Origin: Puccinellia tenuiflora | Taxonomy: Eukaryota > Streptophyta > Magnoliopsida > Poales > Poaceae | NCBI GenBank assembly: GCA_012064385.1 | Contig: QRDG01000027.1 | Coordinates: 605,075-669,074, forward strand | DNA length: 64,000 nt | Reading direction: 5' to 3' | Shown here: positions 12,661 through 23,720 of the stretch, piece by piece | Layout of the letters: the number at the start of each line of letters is the position of its first letter | Numbering within the stretch: the first letter of the stretch is position 1 | Notes under the pieces: model-generated | What the model was told of the DNA's origin: nothing | Seen by the model: only the letters and a program-made list of their open reading frames with translations | Database searches by the model: none | Position numbers and translations under genes: made by a program

Positions 12661-13138
12661 GACATGGTGGCAATGGTCAGAACCAGAATCAAAATCAGAA
12701 CCAGAATCAGGGAGGTAACAAGCGACCATATGGAGACAACTCTGACCTGGTGGCTAACACAAACACTGGGGTCAGATGCAAGGACAACAGTTCTCAAGGG
12801 TATCAGGGACGGAGGCTGACCACAGAGGAGGTTCTGGCGAGTCCATGCCCTAAACACGCCAGAAACGGCAAGTGTGGTCACACCTTGGGACAGTGCGTGG
12901 ATTTGCAGCGTGCTAGGCTTCCAGAACCAGGAAATATAGGCAACAACAATGGATATAGAGGAAACAATGGTGATGGAGGACCCGGCAACCACGGTGGAGG
13001 AGCCGGCAATAACCCTAACCAACCTCAGGGAGGAGGTAACCAGCAGGGCGGGTTCCAGCAGAACCCGAAGCAGCTTCATGATAACAATGGGCAGTATTAT
13101 GTCACAACTCGGCCACAGAACCCGAGTCGTGGCAGTTA
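12660..13138 (+). pseudogene. Inverted gag C-terminal (nucleocapsid-like) segment
   Basis: On the plus strand the sequence reads as the end of a gypsy Gag: an Asn/Gln-rich stretch, then SPCPKHARNGKCGHTLGQC (a Cys/His cluster of zinc-finger type), then a long Gly/Asn/Gln-rich tail. The flanking gag core (13139 onward) and pol (below 12660) both read on the minus strand, so this piece is inverted relative to the rest of the same element. Junctions lie at about 12660 and 13138. The plus-strand ORF spans 12750-13217, but only the part up to about 13138 is gag-like. Confidence 0.7.
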
Positions 13139-14662
13139 CCATGTTGGGCTCGTAATTGGGAACTTTGCGCGGCTCCTTGAAGTCGGTGGGGAAAGATTCG
13201 GACCTGATGGCATCTGACAGGCACTCTGGTCCTGTTAGTGAAGGAGAGGTACCAGGAAAAGTTACCTCTGTGTGCGCCCGGGTTGGCTGAGGCTGGTTAT
13301 CTGGACCAGCTAGGGCTCTGTCCCTCTCAGCCTCCCGTGCCCTGGCCGCCTCCCTCTCTCGTCGTTGTCTTGCTTCATCAACTACCAGTTGAGCTCGTGA
13401 GGCAGTTGGTATGATGACCATGTTCCTCTCTTGTTCGTGGCGCCTTGCGCTTGTAGAGTTGGCCGGGTGAGACTCGTCATGCCGACTCCTCGTGCCAGAG
13501 TTGAACGGTGTCGAGTGTAGCCTACTTGCATCTGGAAACGCTGGCTAAAGAGCTTGCTGAGTCATTGCTGTCTTCAGCATCTCAATAGCACGGCGGGTCT
13601 CCTGTCCCGCTGCTCCTTCTGGTATCTCAATGTTCTCTAGCCTCATAGTTGCCGCATGAACGTTGTCCATTAGGTTAGAGTAATTCCCTTCTGGCGTACG
13701 AAACCTGCCAGGTGGAGGTCCCATACCACCTGTTGATCCTCCTCCGACTCCTCCTTCAGGTGGCGGTCCGTTGGTACCGTTACCGCCGGGTCCTTCTGGT
13801 GGTGGTGGTGGTCTTGCTCCTCCTCCTGCGCCACCTCCCGCAGCTGATGAACTCCCTAGCCCGGCTCCTGCGCCTGGACCAGTGGGTGTGTTGAACAAAG
13901 CAGTAGGGTTGACAATGACTCTGCCACGCAGGTGACTCCTCGCCCTGCGATGCTGAATAGAGGTGAGTTCCTCCTGACGACTCCTTACAACCTGGGCTTC
14001 AGTCTGGACCCGGGCTCGCTCTTCTGCTAATCTGCGGTTTGCCTCGTTGATTTCTGCTAGTTGTCTCTCCATCGCAGCACGCGCGCTGGCTAACTCGGCC
14101 GCCCGTTCTGCTGCGTTGTTTGCATTGATTTCCTTTGTTAGTAGACTTGGATCAAATTGATTTCCGCCGTTCCCAAACATGTAGACTCCAACGACGCGGG
14201 CGCATACTGGCGACTCCACGTAATCCTCCTCTTCAATTCCATACCCAAGCCGATCCTCGAACAAGGGCAAGATAGACTCTGAATCGGCGTCGTAATCTGG
14301 CTCCATAAGTGGCTCTACCAGCGACTCCTCTTCATGGTTGACAGCAAGTTGCTTCTTTGGCTCGGCGACGATGCCGACTTCTGATGTCCCGACCGACTCC
14401 TCGCCGTCGGACTCGACAACAGCTGTTGGCTCTGATACTGATTCCGCCGAGTTAGCGCGAAGACCCGATGCGCAAACCATGCCGACGAACACATTGATCC
14501 CTCCAAAAACAAACTGATAACCCTCGTCGACTTCCTCCATCTCTGGAGTCCAGCCAGAGTCATCGATCTCGGTTTCTCCATGCTCATCGGTGTAGACTCG
14601 CCCGATGGCGAGTTTCTCCATGGCCCGGCGAGCGGCTCCCACGATCTCAACTCCACGCATCT
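13139..14662 (-). pseudogene. Tat-like gag N-terminal and core region, one in-frame stop
   Basis: Read from the ATG at about 14662 the product starts MRGVEIVGAARRAMEKL. It continues through an acidic region, a coiled-coil-like Ala/Glu/Arg-rich stretch (about 14130-13960) and a Gly/Pro-rich linker. It runs to a TAG at 13545-13547, and the same frame then continues (from 13421: MVIIPTASRAQLVVDEA) to gag-core-like sequence ending at about 13139. The stop is the only visible break. The reading frame upstream of 14662 runs into the LTR and is probably not coding. Gag function would be particle assembly. Downstream gag is inverted (12660-13138). Confidence 0.6.
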
Positions 14663-14664
14663 CC

Positions 14665-14684
14665 TGCCCCACGGTGGGCGCCAA
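14665..14684 (-). other. Primer-binding site of the Tat-like element
   Basis: On the minus strand, TTGGCGCCCACCGTGGGG begins one base inside the LTR end. The position and sequence match the primer-binding site style of grass Tat-lineage elements and fix the element orientation as minus. I did not assign the tRNA with certainty. Confidence 0.6.
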
Positions 14685-14685
14685 C

Positions 14686-15221
14686 TGTCGTGGGGTTGTC
14701 ACGGCAAGTCCTTCCTCCAGGAAGGTGAGTTCTGGGGCCATCGATGCACAAAGTACGTAGGAGAGGTTAATCTCGCCGAGGGACACAGATTTACCCAGGT
14801 TCGGCCCCTCTTGATTAGAGGTAAAGACCTACTTCCTGCTTCTCTTTATTGCTCTAGATCTGATATCGATTACAGGGTTCCGGCTCCTCTCTGGGGAGTC
14901 GGCGACTAGGTATCTCTCTCAAGGCTTATCGATCTAAGGTCCAGGACCCCGCTTATAAAGGCGGCCGGGTCCCTGGACTTACAGGTTACACCGAGTCACA
15001 CTAGAACACGGAGTCCTACTCTACGTCTTGGTCTTCCAAGTTAGGGCTCCGGGTTGTACTTGGACTCCTTACCGACGAGTCCCTTCTCCATCATGGGCCT
15101 TGGTCGGCTTGTCTCCAGCCCAGCCCATGCGACTTGATACGTGACTCGGCTTTGGCCTTCTTGGTCTTGGCGGGTCTACTTTCCGGGTCCATGGGCCTAC
15201 CTATAAAGTATCCCCCCATCA
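14686..15221 (-). mobile_element. LTR (536 bp) of the Tat-like gypsy element
   Basis: It is bounded by TGTCGTGGGG at 14686 and CCCCCCATCA at 15221 on the plus strand (TG...CA). The PBS lies immediately inside, so this is the 5' LTR of a minus-strand element. A TTTATAAG TATA-like motif lies at about 14954-14961. No second copy is seen in the window. The first bases of the CACTA sequence (15222, gtgct) would be the target duplication. Confidence 0.65.
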
Positions 15222-15229
15222 GTGCTCGG

Positions 15230-17822
15230 GAATGACGAACACGGAGGACGAACACGAGGCCTTGGCCCTAGTTATCCTTGGGAGATTGGGTTTCCCAAAG
15301 ACAAAGATACTTATAGAAGCCGATCGAGAGCAAAGAAGCGACGGGAGGATGAGGAGGGAGACAGGTTCAACCAGTTGCTAGCAAGAATTGACAAGCAGCA
15401 GCAGCAGATTGACGAACTTAGAGCAGAACGCCTGCAAGATCCTGCACTCGATATTACAGCCAACCCATCTCTGCGGAGAGAAGCAGCGTGGCTGAATCGG
15501 AGGTCCCGTCTGATGGTGCACGGATGATTGATGGTGGTCCCGGCTACCCCGTGGATGGAATCAGGGAGAAGATATCTTGTGAGCTCCATCAGAAGGTGAA
15601 GAACATATCCCTGAAGGTGGCGGTCGGATGTGCTTTACCTTGTCCACCTGAGGCACGCTGGCATGGCCGTGAGATTCCAGCTGGCTATGCTAAAGTCGGG
15701 GTGGATGAAATCATAATGGGGTTTGACTCAATGGAGCTTGACATCCCTGGACCTGAAGGTGAGAGGACACTTGGAGAAGTACTGGGTGGTATCATTCTAT
15801 GGGACAAGAACAACATCAAGCTTCCAGGCTCGGCGCCAAGGCCAACACCGCCTCCGAGTCGTCGCAGGTCACCATCACCTACAAGAAGCCTACCCCAAGA
15901 CTACGACCACTACAGCGCGAGTCCATATCGATCTCCGCCGCCGGACTTGGGTCGGCCGTCTTCGCCGCCGCCTTTGCCCGCTAAGGACAATAAGAGGAAG
16001 CGTGCTCCGTCGCGCAGCAGCCCAAAACGACAAATGTCGCCCCTCCCAAGAGTACCTCATAAGAATCTTCCCATCAGAGCTTACGATCGTACTTACGAGG
16101 AAACCACAACGATCGTAAATGCCGAAATAGATGAGCATTTTGTAAAGAAGAAACCCGACCCCGCCCCGGTATACACCGAGAAGGAAAAAGCGTATGCACT
16201 TGATTTTCTGAGCACAACATCGCAATATGAGTTGCACCATAAGACAGATGACTATCTACGCACACTTCAGAAGGAAGCGGAGAAGAGCAAATCAAGTAAA
16301 AGTGCTAGCGGGAGAAAATCAAGTAAAAGTGCAAGGGGAAAAAAAGGGACATTCACCAACTCGGAGAACAGGCCAAACAATCGATCCCACCCCTCAAGGT
16401 GTTATCCGAAGACGTTCCCCAGGTGCTGCAGCAGGATATGGAAGAAGCTACAAAGTTGACGGCCGCTATGGGTGTGAGTGTTGCTGAACTGCTAGGTTCC
16501 CAAGCGACAAGTTACCCAAGGCTGATGTAGTCCCTACATATGTCCAAGTGAAGCCTATGGTCAGCAAAGAGAAGTTGAAACAACTGCCAACACACATGCG
16601 GAATTTGCATGAATGGTACTTGAGAGTGGTAAAGCGGGACAGAATAATGATCGTGGCGAAAGTCCCAGCAGAGTACTTCTTCCGAGCCGAAGAGGTCCAT
16701 GTTGAGTTTTCAGAACTCTTCCAATTATTCAATTTGGACGCCCTCGACAAATCTCTCATGAGTTGCTATTGTCTGTAAGTTGTTGAATTCATTGTCTACA
16801 TATAAGTTGTTCAGTTTTTCAGTTGTTCAGTTCATTGCATGTAATTATCCTCATTATATCCTTTTGTACTCTATTATGCAGAATGAAGATGCAGGCTTGT
16901 AAAAGAAAGATCTATAATGTTGGGTTCATTGACCCAGATAAAGTACATATAGGTACGCTAATGACGAAACCCGACGAGACGGCGGAAAACCTTCTAAGGT
17001 TTCTAACGGAGCAAAATTTATGTGACCACATACTGATTTCTTACAACTTCAAGTGAGGGTCTTATTCTGTTGTACACATTCACTTTTGCTTACTCGATGT
17101 TAAGTGTAATTGATGAGTGTTACTGACGTATATATAAACGTGTGCAGCTTCCACTAGATTCTGCTAGACATTCGAGTTGATAAGGAATAGTTGAAGTCAT
17201 GGACCCATTAAAAAGAAACCTGGAAGAGTTCCGCAACATGCAGGACATGCTCCAGAGGTAATATTCGCGCTATATCGGTCTCGTTCGTTCATTTCATAAG
17301 ATATCAGGTAATGAATTAACTCATTCAATGGTAGGGTTTGGAACCTGTTCAAGAGTGTGGTGACGGGTTCCTTTAGTGAGAAGCTGACGTTTACTCCGGT
17401 CTCGGTAAGTAGTACGAGATATGTCCGCGCATCACTTTACTTCTAGTTTCAATACAGTTATGATGCTAGATTATTATTTTGATTGAATTCTATTCTCGTA
17501 AAGTGCGCGAGGCAGCCACCGGGGACGCATATATGTGGATACTACGTTTGCGAGTTCATTCGCACGTTTACCACTGAGCACAAAGATTATAGAGTCGACG
17601 TAAGCAATACATTCACAACATTATTTTATTAACCTCACTTTTTGTTATCATGATTAATGTTCATATTGATCTCCTTTTCTCATATAGTTCGACAGAATGT
17701 GGGATCGGGTCCTACCAGAGCAACGCGTACTAGAAATTGCCGAGAAACTGGTGGGATTTTTGATGAAAGAGATGGTAGACGACGCCGAAGAATTTAGTGT
17801 GAATAATAGGCGCAACCGATGA
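15230..17822 (+). pseudogene. Decayed CACTA ORF with C-terminal C48 (Ulp1-like) protease domain
   Basis: In order it shows: a basic coiled-coil-like start (15222-15480); a conserved plant CACTA domain (about 15590-15810, with AVGCALPCPPEARWHGREIP); a Pro/Ser/Arg-rich linker; a Lys/Ser-rich stretch; then exons ending in a C48-protease-like domain. Likely exons by GT/AG: to about 16772, 16882-17054, 17149-17257, 17335-17404, 17504-17599 and 17690-17822 (stop TGA). The catalytic-Cys region reads PPGTHICGYYVCEF (17504-17599). Lesions: frame changes near 15480, 16340 and 16510, a TAG at 17155-17157 next to the catalytic His, and a small deletion near 17185. In CACTA elements this protein accompanies TNP2-type transposase, which is not present here. 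Confidence 0.65.
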
Positions 17823-18026
17823 TCCCGGCCGTGTAATCGAATAGACGGGCTTAGTCCCGGTAATTGTGATCTCCATGTAACTATCAAAGTTGTATATATT
17901 TGTATGCTCGATCGTAAGACAAGTTATCTTATGTATGCACGAACGTGTACGGTATGTGGTAGCGTAAAAATATACGAAAACTATTTTGAAATAAAGAAAA
18001 GAAATAAATAAAAGAAAACAAAATTA

Positions 18027-18077
18027 ATTCTCTGCCGCGGCACAGAAAGTGCCCAAATTTCTGCCGCGGCAGAGAAT
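18027..18077. repeat. CACTA subterminal inverted repeat
   Basis: ATTCTCTGCCGCGGCA (18027-18042) is followed after 19 nt by its exact reverse complement (18062-18077). Each arm also contains the palindrome TGCCGCGGCA. It lies about 200 bp inside the transposon end, where CACTA transposases bind repeated motifs. Confidence 0.75.
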
Positions 18078-18275
18078 CATTAGTCGCGGCCCGTTATACG
18101 AACCGCGATTAAAGGGTGCGCCCCTAGCGATGCCAGGTTGAGGGCCATTTGACCCGGTTGGTAACAGGACCACGACTAAAGATTGGACCTTTAGTCCCAC
18201 CTGGCCTGTCCCGGTTGGCCAACCGGGACAAATGCCCCTCACGGCCCGGGACAATAGGCCTAGTCCCCACTAGTG

Positions 18276-18445
18276 TTTGTGTGGTCTTGGCTCTTGCATT
18301 TGGTGCATCGGTTTATGCTCTCCACGGTGATACGTGGAAGTAAAGTTCGAGAACCTCATTACTCTTGGTTACATTGTGTTCCCGAGAGCTTGTGCATCTT
18401 GGGTGCATTGTGTACCCTAGACGGTTGGTGGTGACGCGAAGATCT
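18276..18445 (+). mobile_element. Fragment of Sirevirus-type LTR flanking the CACTA element
   Basis: The sequence resembles 8580-8735 of the LTR at the left of the window in the same order: ttgcat...ggtgcatcggttt, ctccacggtgat-cgtgga, then ...gagcttgt...ctagacggtt. It is therefore a second, diverged copy of that LTR family, and the CACTA element was inserted in it. Beyond about 18445 the similarity fades. Confidence 0.6.
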
Positions 18446-19344
18446 TTGAGTTGTGAAGCTTAGGGTTTAATGATGATTTAATGACGCTATTGTTTTTTCG
18501 CAGACTACCACTGAATGCATTATCCCGCTATTCATAAATTTGGGTAGTTGTTCTCAGCGTAGCCGTGACAAAAACAGGGAAGGTCTCGCGAACATAGAAG
18601 TCATCCATCCCCCGAACACCTTGGACCATCACGTCAAGGTCGATGCCTACATGGACATGAGGTAAGGCCTTGCGGGTGTGCTAGCGCATAAGGACGCGAG
18701 TAGAATGCCGAGCTCCATGAGTCTGGGCATGGAAAGGAACACTGGTCGTGCAGAAGGCAAGCGTCGAGACGTCAGCGACATTGATCATGAATGAAGGCCG
18801 TCGATGTCGATGGTCATGTGTCATCCCTTTTGTTAAGATAGAGACGGTGACTTGCTTAGTGTTCTCGATTTGGTCTGGTTTGACGAAATTGTGTTTCTGA
18901 GTAGTGTGTCATATGCTTGTTGTCACTTATCGTCATAATTGGTTTCACCACATCTTGTATGGCTCAAAGATTTTGTTTTTCATTTTTGCCAAAAGAAGAA
19001 GACAAGGTGCCATGCAGAGAAAATGATAGCACGCGCCCCCACTCATGCACGAGATCGATCAACAATCCATGCAAATGCAAAGTTTTCCCAACCAGTAGCG
19101 GATCGAGATTATCGGAAGAAACATTCAAAGCGCTGATGAGCCCAAGGCCAAAAACCAGGGCAATCCAAGAATAACCGTTGCTCTTGTCCACACGCTGGAC
19201 TTACAAAAACGAGACCTCGCCGCGCCATTCTTCTTCCTCCCTCAGGGCCAAGCTCACCACGTACCCGTGCGGCGAGGAGCCCCGGCCGGCTCCGGCAAAG
19301 AAACCAACAGTAACGCTCGCGCTCCCGTACATTGGTCGCGCACA
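18446..19344 (+). other. Upstream region of the pectin methylesterase gene
   Basis: This 0.9-kb stretch separates decayed transposon sequence from the coding start at 19345. I see no gene. It becomes GC-rich from about 19200. No convincing TATA box was found near the expected transcription start. The in-frame ATG at 19267 is less likely to be the start than 19345, because the membrane anchor begins right after 19345. Confidence 0.4.
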
Positions 19345-21956
19345 ATGGCCAACAAGGCCGCCACCGCCAGCATCATCGCCGCCGTGGGAGTCGTGGCCGT
19401 TATCGGCACGATCGCGGCCGTCATGACCACCCGGAAGGGCCACGGCGAGGAGGCCCCCATGGCCACCAGCATGAAGCTCTCCGAGCTCTGCTCCACCACT
19501 CTGTACCCGGAGAAGTGCGAGAAGAGCCTCACCCCCATGGTGAATGAGACCTCCAACCCGGAGGACGTCTTCCGGGCTGCGCTCCAGGTGGCCCTGGACG
19601 AGATCGGCGCCGTGTTCGTCCGCTACACCGACGTCGGCAAGGGCGCCGCTGACAGCGTCACCAAGAGCGCCATCAGTGAGTGCAAGAAGCTCCTCGACGA
19701 CGCCATCGCGGACCTCAAGGACATGGCAGGGCTTAGGGCCGACCAGGTGATGCAGCACAGCAACGACCTCAGGATCTGGCTCTCCGGAGCCATGACGTAC
19801 GTCTACACCTGCGCCGACGGCTTCGACAAGCCGGAGCTCAAGGAGGCCATGGACAAGCTGCTCCAGAACTCCACCGAGCTCAGCAGCAACGCGCTGGCCA
19901 TCGTCACCAAGGTTGGCGAGTTCCTGCAGAGCCACGAGGACTTCAAGAAGAAGATGGCCGGCGGAGGGAGCCGCCGGCTTCTCGGGTGGAACATCGGCGG
20001 AGACGGCACAACGGAGGAAAGCAGGCGGCGTCTTCTGGCCGTCCATGGCAGGCTGGATGAGATAGCCGACGTGGGAGACGCGAGCCGGCGTCTGCTGTCG
20101 GAGACGCTGGACGAGATCACCGAGATGTCCCACGACGGAAGCCGCCGCCTCCATAGCTTTATGTTGACCGACGACGAGCCCACCAACGACGATGAGACCG
20201 GCTTCGACGTTGTTGGCCAGCGCCGCCGGCTGATGATGAGCATGGACTCCTCGATGTTCAGCGGCATCTCCAACCTGACCAAGGAGACCGATTTCGTGAG
20301 GCGCCGTCTCCTGAGCATGTCGTTCAACGGCGCGTCGTCCGAGAGCGGCGGCGAGGTTAAATACGACCAGGACGGAAACAAGCGCAGGCTGCTGAGCATG
20401 TCCTTCAACGGCGCGTCCTCCGAGACCGGCGCCGAGGTTAAATACGACCAGGACGGAAACAGGCGAAGGCTGCTGAGCATGTCTTTCAACGGCGCGTCCT
20501 CCGAGACCGGCGCCGAGGTTAATTACGACCACGAAGGAAACAGGCGAAGGCTTCTGTCCTCGCAGATCGAGAGCATCGCCGACATGTCGGCCCAGATCAA
20601 CCGGCGCCTTCTCGCGACGGAGCTCCCCGAGGACCTCGCCGGCAAGCGCCAGCTCGTGTCCAACACTCTCATAATGGTCCATGACGTCGCCAAGGAGGCC
20701 AACTGCCAGCTCGAGGCGATCGGCAACGGCGAGGAGGAGGAGCGGAGGGTGCTGTCGACGGACGTGATCGGCACGATCGAAGACCTCGACGACCACAACA
20801 AGCCCAACCACCAGCACCGGGCGCTGCTCTCCGCCGGCGCGTTCCCGGAGTGGATGCCGTCCCACGCCCGGAGGCTCCTGCAGCTTCCCGGGCTACAGAA
20901 GCCCAACGCGGTGGTGGCCGCGGACGGGAGCGGCAACTTCAAAACCATCACGGAGGCCGTGAACGCCGCGCCCAAGAAGTCCACCGCCCGCTTCGTCATC
21001 TACGTCAAGGCCGGCGACTACAAGGAGTACGTGACCATCTCCAAGGATCAGACCAACATCTTCATGTACGGAGACGGGCCCACCAAGACCCGCGTCATCG
21101 GCGACAAGAGCAACAAGGGGGGCTTTGCCACCATCGCCACCCGCACCTTCTGTAAGCTCTCTCTTGCTAATTACATGATTTTGTTGTTGATCTTCTTGGT
21201 CATGCATGCATGCATAAATGCATTGATCGCCATGGATGATGGATGGATTTGTTGCATGCAGCGGCGGAGGGGAACGGGTTCATCTGCAAGTCGATGGCGT
21301 TCGTGAACACCGCGGGGCCAGACGGGCACCAGGCGGTGGCGCTGCACGTGCAGGGCGACATGTCGGTGTTCTTCAACTGCAGGTTCGAGGGGTACCAGGA
21401 CACGCTGTACGTGCACGCCCTGAGGCAGTTCTTCCGCAACTGCGAGGTGCTGGGCACCATCGACTTCATCTTCGGCAACTCGGCGGCGGTGTTCCAGAAC
21501 TGCCTCATGACGGTGCGGAAGCCCATGGACAGCCAGGGCAACATGGTGACCGCCCACGGCCGGACGGACCCCAACATGCCCACCGGCATCGTGCTCCAGG
21601 GCTGCAAGATCGTGCCGGAGCAGGCGCTGTTCGCCGTCCGGACGACCATCCCCAGCTACCTCGGCCGGCCGTGGAAGGAGTTCGCGAGGACGGTGGTCAT
21701 GGAGAGCACCATCGGGGACTTCATCAAGCCGGAGGGGTGGTCGGAGTGGATGGGTGACCTCGGCCTCAAGACGCTCTACTACGCCGAGTACGCCAACACC
21801 GGGCCCGGCGCCGGCACCAGCAAGAGGGTGACGTGGCCCGGCTACCGAGTCATCGGACAGGCCGAGGCCACGCAATTCACGGCGGGCGTCTTCATCGAAG
21901 GCATGACCTGGCTCCAGAGCACGGGCACGCCCAACGTCATGGGCTTCATCAAGTGA
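19345..21956 (+). CDS. Pectin methylesterase with PMEI-type pro-domain and multi-RRLL linker
   Basis: The enzyme de-methylesterifies homogalacturonan in the cell wall. Exons are 19345-21151 and 21262-21956, with a GT/AG intron of 110 bp, giving 833 residues. Order: hydrophobic anchor (about 8-28, SIIAAVGVVAVIGTIAAV); pectinesterase-inhibitor-like domain (about 43-200, Cys 49, 58, 113, 156); a ~310-residue linker (205-516); the catalytic domain (about 518-830). Catalytic residues are present: Gln626 (HQAVAL), Gln648/Asp649 (GYQDTL), Asp670 (GTIDFIFG), Arg738/Trp740 (LGRPWK). In group-1 PMEs the pro-domain is removed in the Golgi by a subtilase at an RRLL/RKLL site, usually one or two. This linker has nine exact RRLL plus variants RRLH, RRLM, RRVL and RALL, making the protein about 250 residues longer than usual. 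The insert is in frame and the reading frame is intact, so the gene looks functional. Some pollen PMEs have long pro-regions, but expression cannot be judged here. Confidence 0.93.
20302..20544 (+). repeat. Three in-frame 81-bp tandem repeats in the PME linker
   Basis: Units 20302-20382, 20383-20463 and 20464-20544 each encode 27 residues starting RRLLSMSFNGASSE and ending with a YD..GN[KR] motif, so each unit delivers one processing motif. Units two and three are the most alike (SSETGAEV), which suggests successive duplication. The reading frame is preserved. Confidence 0.92.
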
Positions 21957-23119
21957 TCCTTTCTACTCCGGCCGGCCGTGTGCTCGTCGAGCATCCATCG
22001 GTGGTAGTAGATGCTTGGCGAGACATAAAACAAGATCGTTGACTGTGTGTATTATTTGTACAGAAGTACAAAAAAAGAGCGAAACAAAACTAGTTCATGT
22101 TTGCCATGTTTATGTACTACTAGTAATTGATTAGAACATTTCTACACGACCTTGTGTATGTTTTTTTATTTGACAAGAATTAATGTCTAACGAAGTTGAT
22201 GAGATGTATTGGAGAAATATTAGTTCCATTATTAGCAATTACTACGTGTTGTTCTCTTCTTTTCACTAGCTACCAATACACGTACATTGAGAGTTTTATC
22301 TAACTAGCAATTGAACAGAAATGATTTCTAACCTAATTACTTTTTTTTTGCTCAAGGTTTTGTTGCTAAAATGTGCATACCGCACATACCACCGCCATAC
22401 CACGAGAAGGCTCGTGAGGTGGGTGTGTCTCCATTTGGGCACTTACTTTTGTTATGCCAACATAATTGAATTTGTTTATGTCAATCATAATTGAAAAAAT
22501 CATGTTCTTGTGACAAAGCAAGTGGACTTTTGCTCTGGCCTTTCCACACATTTGTGTTGGCTTAATCTTTTTTATCAAAATAGTTCATCTTACTCGTGAT
22601 CTCTATGTCTTTGTGTGTGCGCGCATGCGGGTGGGGTGAAGGGGCGGGGTCTGAGGATGTTCTAGAGCTTATCATTTCCATAGCACCCAAGACACTCTGG
22701 TTATCCATTCGTAACCCCTATAACATTATCCATTACGCCCAAAACAGTACTAAATATCTTGAAAGAATACATGTACAATTTTCAGGAGAAAGTTCACACC
22801 ACATACTAAGTACCACATAGGAACAACCCAATGTAATTGCTAGGGTCAAGGCGTCAAGTTTAATTAGCATGCCAGTTTCTCTCTAGTGGAAGTCCTATAT
22901 GTTGTACTAAAATATGATTTTAAATTTTGTGTAATTTTTTTCATTTTTAAACCTTGTAGGACACTTGTATAGACGAGATGATACTAAACACATTGTACAT
23001 GGCCATATGAAATAATCAGGGGCACGACTAATGAGCAGCCTCCACACAATAAGCTTAGAATGACTCGTTTTTCCCTTTGTCTTTTGCATGAATGCAACTA
23101 ATGACACAAAATGACATCA
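21957..23119. other. PME 3' flank and AT-rich intergenic DNA
   Basis: It contains the 3'UTR of the pectin methylesterase followed by AT-rich DNA. No gene, LTR or MITE border was recognised. Confidence 0.4.
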
Positions 23120-23720
23120 TCAAAGATTTTTTCGATTTCAATTTTTTAAAAGTGAAATCTCTTTAACCGTTGATCCGATTGACATTCGGTTTTCACCGAT
23201 GGCTTAGTCATGAAGAGATTTTCAAAACTAGATCCCATGTGTTTACATATTTTGGCAACTTTTTTTCGTCTGTAATTGCCAGACTATAGTAACATACTTG
23301 TCAGGTTATACTTTACTAAGTTTCCGAACTAAAATAATTTGGTTGTGAGTCTCATGTATGTCATTTTAAATCGTTGTAAGGTTGCATGATTTTTTAATGG
23401 GGACAACACCATTTGTGAGATGTTGCAAAACACTTAAAGGCATGCTTTGTAACTTTGCATATTATTACGGTGTGCGAAAACATGTAAAACAGTTATCTGG
23501 CAACTATGCATAATTGTCATGGAATTTTTTGATGCTAACCTGGCAACTATGTTATCATATTGTGGCAACTAACACGACAAAAAAATTCGTCGAAACATAG
23601 CAACACGTGATGTAGTTTTGAAGCCCTCGTCAAGATGAACTCAGCGGTGTAAACAGATCGATAATCGGATTAACAGTATAAGAGATAAATCATTTTGAAT
23701 ATTTGAATTTGAATTAATAT
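23120..23720. repeat. Inverted-repeat-flanked dispersed repeat, copy 1
   Basis: The left end ctctttaaccgttgatccg is mirrored at the right by cggattaacagtataagag (an imperfect inverted repeat). The interior repeats the phrase tggcaact several times. A related, diverged segment is at 24795-25365. The pair looks like a non-autonomous foldback or DNA-transposon family; borders are approximate and no target duplication was identified. Only AT-rich DNA without a gene lies between the copies (23721-24794). Confidence 0.4.

Larger units (their letters stand above)
15222..18275 (+). mobile_element. CACTA (En/Spm) transposon, right part
   Basis: The right terminus is seen at 18275, where the minus strand begins CACTAGTGGGGACTAGGC, a CACTA terminal inverted repeat. 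Subterminal DNA (about 18020-18270) carries short inverted GC-rich motifs. The body encodes a CACTA-type second ORF (next entry). The left half is missing because the Tat-like retrotransposon LTR abuts at 15221. The element sits in a fragment of Sirevirus-type LTR (from 18276). Confidence 0.75.

Noticed and set aside
12636..13421. 261-codon minus-strand ORF taken as one protein
   Set aside because: Only the part above about 13139 is gag. The rest is antisense to the inverted gag segment.
19201..20865. 554-codon minus-strand ORF opposite the PME gene
   Set aside because: It is antisense to a strongly supported coding exon. Its composition (Val/Leu/Gly/His-rich) is what the complement of GC-rich monocot codons gives, and no domain is visible.
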